From positions 1,426,001-1,490,000 of the forward strand of contig OZ345371.1 of NCBI GenBank assembly GCA_977006965.1: 64,000 bases of DNA. The letters run 5' to 3'. Numbering within the stretch: position 1 is the first letter of the stretch; each line of letters opens with the position of its first letter. The position numbers were made by a program, and so were the translations under genes. This stretch comes from Phymatolithon calcareum. Lineage: Eukaryota > Rhodophyta > Florideophyceae > Hapalidiales. The notes under the pieces were generated by a model. That model saw only the letters and a list, made by a program, of their open reading frames with translations. It did not search any database and was not told the origin of the DNA. Of the stretch, positions 1 through 10,201 are shown piece by piece.

Positions 1-470
1 CTTTCATTGCATTCATGGCAATTGCCAAGCGGTAATTATCCTAGCCTAGATTCCGGCCGGCGCCGGTAATGCAGAGCTGTCCTTCAATAGCTGGATCTTC
101 TATGGCTAAAAATAAAAGCTTGAGTGCACCTGCCCATGCGGGAAGGGGGTAACAATTCTGGTGCCCAATTTGTCGCTGGCGAGACACGCGCGGACGCGAG
201 CCCAGGCGGGAGTACGAACATATTCAATCTGGAAAGATGTCTGAATCAAGGAGGTCATAAGTGACCAGACTACGCTACATTGGAAAACCGTTCGAATAGC
301 AGTGCTATTGTCACAAATTTGGCATGATCGATGAACTGGCAACTCGAGAAGGCTTGAGAGAGGAAGACGATGGGAATGAGCCTCAAACTTAGCAATACCA
401 GCCGTAGGGTGCTGAATTGGAGCACCGCGTAAGATTAGGTATTATCATCGTGTTCCTTGTGATCCCAAAA
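1..470. other. Intergenic, no gene seen
   Basis: No ORF here has recognisable family features. The stretch ends just upstream of the TATA box at 475. Confidence 0.5.
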
Positions 471-474
471 ACAC

Positions 475-600
475 TATAAAAGGCGCCGAACTCATCCATC
501 GATGTAGTTCGGCAAGCAAGTATAACTCAACGAATATTATGACTTCACCTCATTCCGATGGTAAAGGTCCCTATGCCTTGAACTATGGAAGCTTGTAAGT
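475..600 (+). promoter_or_regulatory. Orphan promoter and first exon
   Basis: A strong TATA box (TATAAAAG, 475-482) is followed 57 nt later by an ATG at 539. The short reading frame starts MTSPHSDGKGPYALNYGS and runs into a perfect GTAAGT splice-donor consensus at 595-600; read through, it stops at once. The spacing of TATA box to ATG matches that of the glycosyltransferase gene at 25186 and the gene at 35708. No downstream exon can be recognised, because a dispersed repeat begins at about 671. I infer the 5' end of a gene that is either spliced to a distant exon or was cut off by repeat insertion. Confidence 0.35.
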
Positions 601-670
601 AACTCCAAAGGGTCTCTTTGTCTTCAAAGGACCACCAAGTTGAAGAACGTAAAACTATGGTTTATGACAG

Positions 671-1030
671 CTATACCAAGGTGATGCGTTGGGAGCTGAT
701 AATAAAACCTGACATATGGTAGGTAGTACATTGATTCCGCCCTGTGTGGTGTGCCGCAACGCTCAAGGAAGCTGGGAGAGAAGACAGAAGGAAATGAAAG
801 AAGGCAGAGAGATGGTTTGCTACCGTGAACGTCCTAAATGATTTCCAACCCGGGCATCTCTTTGAAGGACGGCGAATGAAGATTAGCTGCGTAGGGATAT
901 GGATGTTAAGCTGGACCATGGTCTGCACCTTGTGCAGCTTGGACAGCTGTTCTGATATCAAGTACCACTTGTATCTGTTAAGGTCTACTAGAGCCGTAAG
1001 GATGCGGAGTTGTTCCATCAGCTTTGAAAA
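671..1030 (+). repeat. Dispersed repeat R2, copy 1
   Basis: Read on the minus strand, this segment resembles the segment at 45740-46090 read on the plus strand. Both contain EQL-ILTA-VD-NR, then PGWK-FR, FFHFLL-SLPASLS-AAHH-GR. On the opposite strand the same bases read as a charged helical stretch (AAMLKEAGREQKEMKE type), and a similar stretch occurs near 47290-47590 and 59530-59800. It is an old dispersed repeat with coding-like remains; its class is unknown. Confidence 0.55.
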
Positions 1031-1500
1031 ATCCAGCAGTAAAAGAAAGAAAGAAATCCTGACATATCCCCAACAAAAAAGTCATGCCATTGCGTAACGA
1101 AGGCGAAGAGTAGGCGATGAAGAAAGTAGTCCTAAAACCAGTGCAGTCAATCGAGGACGAAAGAGAAGGCGACAGAGTGAATAATATTTTCAGCTCCGGA
1201 GATGATATCGTCTTGTGGTCTCGACTGTCACTTGTACACAATTTTCCCGATCACGGCAACCTGTACTATTCGCCCAGTTCTCCATCATCATAGCACGAAA
1301 GGAGTCCTTCACTAAATATAATCACCAAATGTAGCCAACTTTGCATTAGTGATGTCCACAAAGCGATGCGGACTCACGACTTTGCACGACACGACATTTC
1401 TCTTTGGTGCAAAATCGGAACGGCATTGGGAATTTGATCAGTTACTGCAGTTATTTCTGCGACGGAAGGACTTTGTTTCAAATGCTTCTGTAACCGCTAC
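1031..1500. other. Intergenic, no gene seen
   Basis: Only short overlapping ORFs without family features occur here. The segment lies between repeat R2 and the end of the split transporter gene. Confidence 0.45.
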
Positions 1501-2672
1501 TTATCCTTCAACTGCATACATGATAAGAGGGTTAGCATTAGTAGCAACACCAGCAGAGTTGTCCTTTTCAACTGATCCAGTAGCAATAGCAGCAATTCCT
1601 GATGCGAAGCACGTTACCGGGCTCCACAGCATGACTTTCCGAATATCTTCCGTTTCCTGATACAATACACCGGCCGCAACGGCACCAAAAAGTACACCTG
1701 CATGGAAGCATCCTGCTCGAACTCCGAACGTGACGGCATGATATTTTGGCTCAACCAGAGAGCCCGCTGAGATAAGAGAGGTAGGTCCATGGGTGGAAGC
1801 AGAAATATCCAGCGCCCCCAGCAGTACGAGGGCGGGAATCTTGCTGTCCACAAACATAAGTCCAACAAAAAGCCCGCTTCCGACGAATGCACCGCCGGCC
1901 CAAATGACCGTCATTATGGACCTTCGTGAGGACTCGTGGAAGGCAATTGCAGGGAGTAGTGCGTCTGCTACAAGACCGAATGCACGTCCCAAAAGTACAG
2001 AATATGACGCCCATTTAAGACCTTTTCCTGACCCAGGCGCAGCATTGAAAATGGCGTCTTTAAAAAAGGATGCAGACACTGTTCCCAACTGCCCAATTTT
2101 TTTTTTTGAGCAAAGTTTATTTAAAAGCCCCACAGACTTCCGAAGATATGGGCAAGGCTTCGTCAGTTGCTACCTACCTTTGTGTAGCTTACGAAAAAGC
2201 ACCGCCAGAGGGGCGGGCGGAAAAACTTAGGATATCAGATATCCCATCTAAATTGCAGAACTCCTGTATTGTTCGCCGTAGACGACCCCCGGTAGCGAGG
2301 CGTCATTGTGTGCTCATTGCGCCACATTTTGCGGCTCGGTGATCAGTGCACCGAGCTCGTTTGACAGCTGATCCGATGGCCTGTCTTAACCGGGCATGGC
2401 ACGTGGCGCGGTACTCGCGTAAGTCCCTATTGATTAAGGGCGTTGACATCGTCTCTATAGACGCTCTGCCGGCAGCGGCATACCGCTGGTATTTAAAGTA
2501 TTCTCTGGAAACCGACTTCTTGCTCGGTGTTGCACGTCTTCTCCACTTCCGCCGCCGTGCTCGCTCCTCGGCTGTTTGCTCCGCGCAACGTATCCTCTCA
2601 TAGGTGTCACGAAGGCTTCTCCAACTGCCCAAATGCAATGCCGTAGAAAAATATTTCTAACTAACAAGTCAA
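1501..2672 (-). pseudogene. MFS-like transporter, 3' part, split by a LINE
   Basis: The minus-strand frame from 2084 down to 1501 encodes about 195 residues with four to five hydrophobic segments rich in Gly and Ala (for example VIWAGGAFVGSGLFVGLMFV and GALDISASTHGPTSLISAGS), typical of the C-terminal half of a major facilitator transporter. A LINE fragment (2097-2620) sits inside the coding sequence. Removing it and one copy of the 12-bp target duplication extends the frame upstream as LEIFFYGIAFGQLGTVSASF. A stop immediately before that (TGTTAG context) may mark an intron acceptor. The likely N-terminal part is at 7015-7347 on the same strand, separated by about 4.3 kb of foreign sequence. 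The MFS assignment rests on hydrophobicity and length only; no signature motif was identified. Confidence 0.5.
2097..2620 (-). mobile_element. LINE-A fragment, copy 1, with target duplication
   Basis: This is the 5'-truncated 3' end of a non-LTR retrotransposon in minus orientation. Its 3' end reads GGGGCTTTTAAATAAAC, followed by an A-run (T-run at 2097-2107 on the plus strand). It is bounded by a 12-bp direct duplication CCAACTGCCCAA at 2085-2096 and 2621-2632. It contains a minus ORF remnant with RYAAAGRASIETMSTPLINR and SAVKRARCTDHRAAKC. A nearly identical copy lies at 11286-11826. Truncation, A-tail and target duplication are the hallmarks of target-primed reverse transcription. Confidence 0.85.
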
Positions 2673-2740
2673 AAGTTGTGCACTGGCTTTGGTTAAGCCG
2701 CCGCGCAAATGCTCCTTCCAGCCTTCATTGATGGAGCTTG

Positions 2741-4189
2741 GTGCTCTTTATTGCCGCACGTGTGCGGCCCTCATTATGTGTAGAAAGAGAAATGTACGTA
2801 AGTTTAAAGAATCTAAAAATGAAGAGAAAAGCAATCTATGCGTGAGAACTGCGTGAGGGTCTGCTGAGATTGGGCGGTCGGGGCAATCCCAATAGCTGAT
2901 GGAGACCCACAGCGGCAATATTTGTCGCTCCGTTTGTGTCTCGGTAAATAGATTCCATTGCTCTCGCCTGTCGGGTTGTTTGCACAACGAAAAACACGGG
3001 AGCGGTGATTGACTTGCAGAGGGTTTCCTCGCTGTTTGCAGCGTATAGATGTTCTTAATTCGTCGACGAGGACGACTGGAAAGAGAAGGGAGACCCTACG
3101 TAGGAGCCTTTTGCGAGGGCAGGGGCCGCGCGAACCATGACCAAACTCCGCATTACCGAAAAACAAAACCCGCTTCCTCCGGTACAGTTCTTGTTTGATT
3201 TTCCGCTTTGCCGCACCGCGACTCGTCGAAGTTCGCAACTCTTCATTTTCAGCTCCAAAGGCAAGCGTATTTTCCATTTCTTGGATGCTTCGCGATTTGG
3301 CGAGGAATCGAGCGAAGCGCTGGCGACGCCTGTTGTTGGAAAACAATTCGCGGCACATGACCGTCAATGTACTGTACACAATGTTGGCGTACGCAACACT
3401 TGCACCGGCACGCTTTAGCGCCACTTGAGAAACGTCGTAGAGCGCTGATCTGTAGGGCACATTTTCGTTCCGACGTGCAGCCTCTTTCTTCTCCGCGACC
3501 CGCACCAGAGACTCGAACCTGTAGGTCTTGTCGGAAACATATTTAGTTGATTTCTCGATGTCCTTCGCCTTCATCGCATCTTTGACTTCTTGTGTATTAT
3601 GAAATGATAGGTCCACTTCGGCTCTCACGGTGGTCCCTATCTTGACTTGTCCCGGGTCGAGGCCAATGACTTGGTAGGTCCCTTGAAATTCCGGCCGAAT
3701 GGTAAGCGCGTTCTTAAACAGACCCTTCGTGTTCCTTGATATGTCGAAACGGCGCCGAATAGAGTCGTAACCTTTTTGATGCAGTTCAAGCACACCGGAC
3801 GGAAGAGGCTCCTTGGGAGGCTGTCGGGTGGAATCAACTCTTGTGCGAGCGACTTCCGAATGCTCGTTCGTGGTTATCGTAGCTAATAAGACCTTGATTT
3901 GCAAACCACCAGAGGATATGCTGCACACAAGCCAAGGAATGGGGCCGTGTCGTTGCGTTTCTGCTCGGCGTACCGTGAGTCGTCGGGAACCCAGGAGTGT
4001 TGGACGCACAGTAGAATTCCTTGCCTTAAAAATTACTTCTGGCGCAAAAGCTTCCTTTTCTTCTTCTTCTTCCTCCGATGTCATGGGAGATTGTTGAAAC
4101 CCTTCCGATGCATAAGCTTGCGCTTCTTTAGATTCTTTTTTCAACATGCTGTTGGCGACGATCGATCTTGCGCTTCGAGTGGAAGTCAA
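2741..4189 (-). pseudogene. Fanzor-type RuvC nuclease, frameshifted, copy 1
   Basis: The minus ORF of 458 codons carries the C-terminal half of a Fanzor (eukaryotic TnpB-like) protein. A RuvC-I motif YQVIGLDPGQVKIGTT supplies the first aspartate. A central helical segment (RRQRFARFLAKSR) is followed by VLFFGNAEFGHGSRGPCP, then VVLVDELRTSIRC, the segment holding the conserved Fanzor glutamate and the start of the zinc ribbon. The ribbon here reads CKQRG, so one cysteine is lost. Just after FRCANNP the frame breaks: the RuvC-III motif (IYRDTNGATNIAAVGL) continues in another frame and ends near 2836. Fanzors are RNA-guided nucleases carried by eukaryotic mobile elements. This copy cannot encode an intact one. 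Any N-terminal part would lie upstream, perhaps at 5378-6437. Confidence 0.75.
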
Positions 4190-4225
4190 AAAATGGAGTC
4201 TACCACGTCCGAATCTCTACTTTTT

Positions 4226-5180
4226 TATTTTTTATTCAAGTTTATTTAAAAGCCCCACAGATTTCCGAAGATATGGGCGAAGCTTCCTCTGATACTACCT
4301 ACCTTTGTACAGCTCACGAAACGTCCACTAGAATCGCGGACTGGAAAACTCAGGATTCAAAGTAATCCTATCTCAGTCCTCTAAAGGATTGCAGGTGTTT
4401 GGACTCGACCGCATTTTGCCTTTCCTTATAGAAATCAATACAGGCCTTCTTCGTTATCCATGGGTTCTACGAGTGTCTTGCAAAATAGTAAGAGCTCATC
4501 TAGCGCCTTTTCTGCTTCTAGTCGTTTTTCTCCTTCAAGAGTCTCCATATGTTCTCTGGCTCTTGTGCCGAATTATTCGGCCATACTTGTTGTTGACATC
4601 TGTGGGAATCTTCCGCAGGCATATTGCAGTGCGTGTTGTCTGTGCTTCACCTTGGGGAACTTGAGTATTGCAAACAATTCACTTGTCTTATCGTATGGAA
4701 TCTTCCTTTTCCGCTTCGATTCTAGGCGGTCTCCTTTCATTGCCAGAAATTTAGGCCGAAGTGTTTGTGGAGACTGGTTTGTTTGGATGTGCTTTACAGT
4801 TTCACCAAACGGCTTTCTAGTTTCCATCGCGGCGATATCTTTCCTTGTGTACTGCAACTCATGATTGTTTCTGCTTTCGGGCACATCATTTGGATACATA
4901 CGTTCCTTCTCCTTGTTCCTTCTTAGCATTTTGAAGGACAAGATTTCTCAACGATGTGGGCCCTCTGGATCCGGCACAGGAGAAGGAGCATGTCCGTCCT
5001 TCCTCGAGCCAGTGGCCCGAATATTTGATTGAAGAATGTTGCTTCTACTTCATTGACGTCATTTTGTACGTCTTCTGACCAGGGCGTTAAGTGCATTGCG
5101 TAATCCCAGCTTGGCTGTACTAGCGCCTTGTATATCTGAATACACTTCTGTATACTTAACCCTTTCTTGAACACTCCCAG
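4226..5180 (-). mobile_element. LINE fragment with RT thumb remnant
   Basis: The 3' end (4226-4340) resembles the LINE-A tail (AAAGCCCCACAGATTTCCGA on the plus strand). The minus strand at 4923-5174 encodes IQIYKALVQPSWDYAMHLTPW and DMLLLLCRIQRAH, typical of the thumb region after the reverse-transcriptase catalytic core of non-LTR elements. The frame at 4573-4941 is a highly charged C-terminal tail. Part of this tail is repeated at 37010-37400. Frames are broken and no active-site motif remains. It may be two LINE fragments side by side. Confidence 0.6.
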
Positions 5181-5377
5181 TGCACGTAATTCCGACTCTC
5201 TACTACTTTGGCATCTTCTTCCGAAATAACGCCGGGAGCGAGCTGACGAACGGATTCATTGTCTTAGTGCACAAAAGCGTACTGCAACGAATAGGAGGGG
5301 AGTAAAGTGAACGGCTGTGGAAGCGAATCCAGTCCCAGGGACTTTCTTGTCGTTCAACAGTTGCTTTCTCGCTTCCC

Positions 5378-6437
5378 TTACGGATGATTGAAGCTCATGC
5401 ACTTGTTTATCGGTGATCGGCTCCACATTGTCGAACCTCGGTGGAACGGGAACTTCCTTAAGCAGACTTCTTTGCGCGACGATGCTTTCCCTGTTCTACT
5501 TTCCGTTGACACGAACGAATTCAACATGTGGCTGGGCAATGTCCTCTTCTGAGCGATCTCGAGAAGCTTCGTCGTACAAAGGCTGGACCTCTCGCCTGAA
5601 GTGATAGAATACTCGGAGCTTCGAAATAAGTAATTGAGATTCTCTGACGTCATCAAGAACAGCACGGAAAATCGGTATCATGTCAAGAAGATCAGCTTTC
5701 CAACTCTGGATCTGATTTCGGTCACAAAATCGGTCGATGATTTGCAGTGCTAAATCATTAGTGCTGATAATCGCCGCGTTGTATAGAGCTTTGGACGCTT
5801 TTCCGGTAAGCTTATTGAAGTTGTCGAGTTCTTGGGGGTTCCAGAACCGCTGCTCTACGAAGCACCCCATATGTTCTCTTGTTCGACTATCAAAGTGGCC
5901 TTCTACGTGCCGCTTGTTAGCGGCAGACATATTTCTTGAGAGGACATCGAGAGGTCGCTTGACACAATTCCTCATTTTCTCCAAGGTCTAGAGCGGAAGC
6001 TCGTGCTCCTTGTCCTCATGGTGCCTAAACACATAGATTACTAGATGAGTCTTGACAGAAGCGTACTGTTCTAGATCGAGAATATGGGGTTCGATTTTCT
6101 TGTTCGGAATAAGCATCTTGTACAGCGCTAGGTGAAGCACGATGTGCCGCAACACGCGGGCCCTGAAAACAATCCTGGACCCAGCAAAAGAGAGCGCTGG
6201 GTCATCCACGAGGACGTTAAAGTAAACTGACACCAATTGCCTTAGAAGGCCGAGTACTTTAGCGTTGGTGTGCAACTTATGAGTCAACTTGGCCTTGTCC
6301 ACGTCATTCATGATGCACGCATCGACGGATGTCGTGATCGTACGGAATTTGAAGGAGAATCTTTCAATTCGTTGGTTGGCTGCAAACTCCTTGAGCTCTT
6401 CTCGGACCTTCTTCGGGATAGCGGCCCCATCGGACAT
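5378..6437 (-). pseudogene. Broken ORFs upstream of Fanzor/LINE remnants
   Basis: Three minus-strand open stretches follow each other: 5988-6437 (149 codons from MSDGAAIPKKVREELKEF), 5496-5984 (162 codons, same frame after one stop) and a piece at 5378-5495. They are mainly helical with repeated hydrophobic/charged patterns (LRHIVLHLALYKMLIPNK, SQLLISKLRVFYHFRREV). No family was recognised. Since they precede the Fanzor remnant on the same strand with only a LINE fragment between, one possibility is that they are the N-terminal module of the same Fanzor or another ORF of its carrier element. That is inference from position only. Confidence 0.4.
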
Positions 6438-6990
6438 GGCCGCAAGCCAAAGGAGAGTTTCACAGCTCCATGAAGGTGGGATGATGTTGGCTTGGGAGTA
6501 TGGCGGTGCTTCGGTGCAACATTGAGTGGCGATAGAGGTTTAAAAGTACCACCAACCGAAAGCCATTTAGCATGCAAGAAGAAGAGCTATTTTTGAAATC
6601 TACATGCTTTGCTCACCAAACGAAAGGCCCGGTCTGAACATCTCAAGTTTCCAGATCCAATACGATATGCAGTGTACCGCCCCGGCGCAGAGCTATGGCG
6701 ACTGAGCACCATGAATGAGACTCAGTTTCCTGTACCGCTCTTCGAATGAACAGATGTACATATTTAGCAAGGGGATATTGGGCGCTATAAATGGATCAGA
6801 ATAGAGAGACGCAGCGCAAGTCTCGAGATGTGAAAGGAAACCCGGAATAAAAGCTTCATTGAGAGAGCGGCCGTAACGGCTCATGCGGAGAAGATGAGAG
6901 TGATTGCTTGCGTCATAGTGGATGGCGCTCAAAGTGTGCAGATCAGAGGGATCGGATATCGGTTTTCGATGCACGTGCGTGGTGAAGCCA

Positions 6991-7039
6991 GTACAGCGTT
7001 GTCGATCACATAATGATTATGTGATCAACAACGCTGTAC
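6991..7039. repeat. 49-nt near-perfect palindrome
   Basis: The sequence is its own reverse complement except for one C/T mismatch pair and the central base, giving two 24-nt arms around a single central nucleotide. The right arm (7016-7039) is coding sequence of the split transporter (KYSVVDHIII on the minus strand); the left arm is an inverted copy of it. It lies exactly where transporter homology ends and the inserted region begins. Confidence 0.9.
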
Positions 7040-7347
7040 TTATCGCTAAATACGTATGCCATACCAATACAAGCCGCAGCACTGACATAATAAATTCCAA
7101 AAGAGATTATTGAGCGACGATAGATAGAAATAGACAGGATTGAGAAGAGCGGTGCAAATACAATGGCGAGTGCACCACCAAATGCGATAGCCGAAAAAGC
7201 CAGGAAACGAGAGGCACCTGCTTTCAACAGTACCTGCAAGATGAAGGTGACGAAGACTGCATCTGTTAGACCAAGTCCAACTGCCGCGCTCGAGACGAGG
7301 GCTGAGCGGACGAGGGATATTCCTCCTCCCGGAGTAGATATTGACAT
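7015..7347 (-). pseudogene. MFS-like transporter, 5' part
   Basis: This minus-strand frame starts at ATG 7347 and gives about 110 residues. After a short polar N-terminus there are three or more hydrophobic segments (SSAAVGLGLTDAVFVTFILQ, FLAFSAIAFGGALAIVFAPL, SFGIYYVSAAACIGMAYVF), consistent with the N-terminal membrane helices of a transporter. The frame ends at a stop created inside the palindrome at 6991-7039. With the 3' part at 1501-2672 it makes roughly 300 residues, short of the usual 400-plus for the family, so the middle is missing or unrecognised. Assignment of the two parts to one gene is inference from strand, order and character. Confidence 0.45.
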
Positions 7348-7356
7348 AAGCTTCAA

Positions 7357-8120
7357 CGTTCACGTTAATTGCTCAAAGTCTCATATCACCCAGGCATGGA
7401 GTCCGATATGAGCTTGACTGAAATGTGATTACGAAAATAAGATGCTTACTACCAGAGGTATTATGTAGACTACTTTTAGTCGTTGTTCACGACCTGCAAC
7501 TGTATGCGATTTCCGGGCCGACTACTAGCAGTTACTTGAGAAAAAATCCGTGGGGGAATATTATTCCTGAAAGAAATCTCTGTGCCGTCCTTCTATTGAA
7601 AACGTTAAAAATCAAAACTCTGCTGCCCGACCTTCTTTGTGCGTTTATAACATTGCCCCTAGAAAAACGCGAATTCGTTCCATGTTCGTACCAAAGTAAA
7701 CAGATTTACGAAAAAAGTGGCTTTTCGAAGATCTCCTTCCTTTCCCTGAATGAGCAAGCATGTGGCTTTATTCACTGCACCCTGCTGTGGTGAGTACGAA
7801 GCAATTGAGCAAAACCACTAATGTGACCGCGTGTAGCAATATTAACGGCGAGTTGCTAGCTTTTTTCCACATGAAGAAACAGTGTTGCTCCGAAGCAATA
7901 AAAGTTGGGTAAAACAAGCTGTAAGACACATCATGTACACTGAGCGGATAAGAGTAGGTTTACGAGTATTTTTCCACTGACGAAGCCGATGCTATACTTG
8001 AGCATAGCAACACTGATCAGCAGTTGGACGCGAAGAAGATGTTATGCAATTGCAAAGCTTTTCTTGGCATAACTACTACATCCGTACGCTGTATCACATG
8101 TTGCCGGCGACGGGGGATAT
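7357..8120. other. Intergenic, no gene seen
   Basis: The ORF at 7425-7793 (122 codons) has no recognisable features. The sequence is AT-leaning and holds nothing else I can name. Confidence 0.45.
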
Positions 8121-8124
8121 GTGT

Positions 8125-8160
8125 TGATTTATTTTAAAAGCTCCCAAGTCCTCTCTTCAA
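8125..8160 (-). repeat. LINE-B 3' tip relic
   Basis: A short segment matches, in reverse complement, the 3' end of the LINE-B copies at 13370-13400 and 14815-14840 (GGGAGCTTTTTAAAATAAAT type). Only a few tens of bases remain. Confidence 0.5.
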
Positions 8161-8421
8161 GAGTAACAGGGCTGCTTTTGCACGATTTTCTAAGCTAATA
8201 CCCTTTTCGAAGAACACCCTTTGTCAGAGCAGCAAGGTCAGAGACGGTGCAGAGGTACAGCGATTTTCTCAGATTTGCCCACCTCAATCCTGCCATCACC
8301 TACCCCTTGAGATCATACTATACGTGCAGACCACCGATGATGGCATGCACACCTCTACAAGATAACTACCACCGGTGACCCGCATGGATCGATACCCATT
8401 GTTGTTTCTCCGCGCCACAGT

Positions 8422-8710
8422 CGGTGGCAGCCGGAAAGCGACCACCCGCGATGACATTCGAGCGTTAATCGGCAATACCAAAGACTGTCTTGGAGCCGAA
8501 ACCAGTGGCAGTCAAGGAGCGGCGGCGCGCGCGCGATTCCCATGCCGAGCCAAGTCGTTCGACACCGTCTCGAGGCGCAACCAGCGGCATTCGAGAAGCC
8601 GCTAGGCGCAAAGACGCTCCCGCGACAACCTAAGTCGCCCGAGAGCGCCTGGCCGCCACAACCGGTGGCCGCCTGGAAAAACCGTTAGGCGTATGACGAC
8701 CGGGCCAAGA
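8422..8710. repeat. GC-rich tandem repeat, ~80-bp period
   Basis: A degenerate unit recurs four times. The core (A)CCRGYGGC starts near 8422, 8503, 8582 and 8663, with spacings of 81, 79 and 81 bp. Units share a second block of the type GAAAARCCGYTAGGCG about 20 bp later, clear in the last two. Base composition is far more GC- and CpG-rich than the flanks. Neither strand keeps an open frame across the whole array. Confidence 0.6.
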
Positions 8711-8719
8711 ACGCCTTCC

Positions 8720-9510
8720 AGAAGCTCTCCATGCGACCCTCTCATCAGGTAGCGCCACGCGGCGCCGCGCTGCGACCGGCCGAGAATTTGTGCGTCATAT
8801 TCACAGGTGCGCACACCCGCCAGCGGCTGAAAACGCGGTGCCACACAGCGCAGAGGCAAAAGATTGCACGACAGTCCCACCGGCACACACAGTCGCTAAC
8901 AATTTCTCCAGAGTTCGAGCCTCGCCGATCGAAATGCCTATATCAAGCAGGACGCCGAAGAAACCTTGATCTCCAGCACACGCATCGCAAGCTTGCAGAC
9001 GCATTCACGCGGAGGCGCGCACTTCGGAACGTGCCTGAACCGAGACGTGAACCGCGCGTAAGGCAGCGAACAGCGTAAGGAGCTCTTTGGTACACCGGCT
9101 GTCCTTTTTCCACAAGGACTCGTGGATATCTGATTTCTCGGCGGAAGGTTGACAGAAGAGCTTTTCGAGTTGGCAGCCCACGTTTTTTTGTTGACCACCC
9201 ACCCACCCTTCATAGTCTTTTGTAGTAGTAGTGAAGCTATCACACGGCTACAACTACGGCAATCTGGTTCTCCGGCAAGCGGTGCTTGTCCGGCAGGAGG
9301 TTCCTAAGAGTTACTGGACGGTGTCCGGGAACTCTAGTAAGGAGAAGCGCGACATTGGTCGCCTTCTCTCGGGAGCTAGACCGTTGGACGCCGTGAAAGC
9401 AAAGTCGCCAAAATTTCGGTTTTATGTTTTCGAATAAAACCGCAGATCTTCCTAAAGTCTGTCAAGGCAGGCAGTCTCCAAGCCTATCTCGCTATCAGAA
9501 CGTAGTTTGA
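8720..9510. other. CpG-rich intergenic stretch
   Basis: The GC-rich character of the tandem repeat continues to about 9200 with short ORFs on both strands and no recognised family. A composition drop near 9210 suggests a boundary. Confidence 0.35.
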
Positions 9511-9659
9511 CTATTCAGTATATCCTTGATTCGTATTTCTCTCCCAACAAGTGCGCTCCTAACCATGTTCCAGGCTGTGGACAAGTAAGGACTGCCCGCA
9601 ACTTGAAATCACAGCGTGTCACAGAACAGGGAAGTAACTTTCCCCCTCGAGGTCCCGAA

Positions 9660-9960
9660 GGAGACCAGAGGTGGGTTTTTGTAGTCCACTGAATCGTGCT
9701 ATACGAACAAAAAAAGGGAACGCCTCCATAGACAGAATCTAGCCAAAACTTCTTGGCCCTAGGAAAGTCGCCCCAAGCGTCAGCAGATGCGTTGGTAACT
9801 TTTAAATAAAAATCTACCTTTCTTCTTCTTCTCCCAACAATTGCTCTAGTGAGTCGCTTACATTCATATTCTGATTTTCTCCAAAGAGGTGCTCTTTTGA
9901 ATATCAGCCGTAGGCATCGCAACCGTGTCGACCTTTCTCTGACACGGAGAACCACGGATA
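9660..9960 (-). repeat. Coding-like repeat plus LINE C-terminal relic
   Basis: On the minus strand, 9830-9955 reads RERSTRLRCLRLIFKRAPLW and ECKRLTRA, matching the C-terminal tail of the LINE-B ORF (near 13090-13290). Adjacent to it, 9660-9810 reads NASADAWGDFPRAKKFWLDS, which matches NASGDAWDNFSSVKKNFLNS encoded on the plus strand at 20690-20880. The two pieces are in one frame here, so the second motif may be a further C-terminal part of a LINE protein. Confidence 0.55.
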
Positions 9961-10201
9961 GATTGTTCGAATCAGTTGGTATCTCGAGCGATCTGCCCTC
10001 TTCTTCCTTTGCCCATAGCTCAATTATTTCTTTTCGTTGCCCTTTCTTTGAGACTGAGCCCTCCTCCGCTTTATCGAGAGCTTGTTGCCGGAGACCCTAT
10101 CAACCAGAAAACCTTAATTTGCTTTTCCAAGGAGACAAATCGTCGAGCTGAGACAGTGAAGGTAAAGGAGATCACAGCACCGTGGAAGGCTTTCGATTTC
10201 C

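Noticed and set aside
8602-8886. Long minus ORF across the GC-rich repeat
   Set aside because: Stops interrupt it and the frame is not kept from unit to unit; high GC alone gives long open frames.
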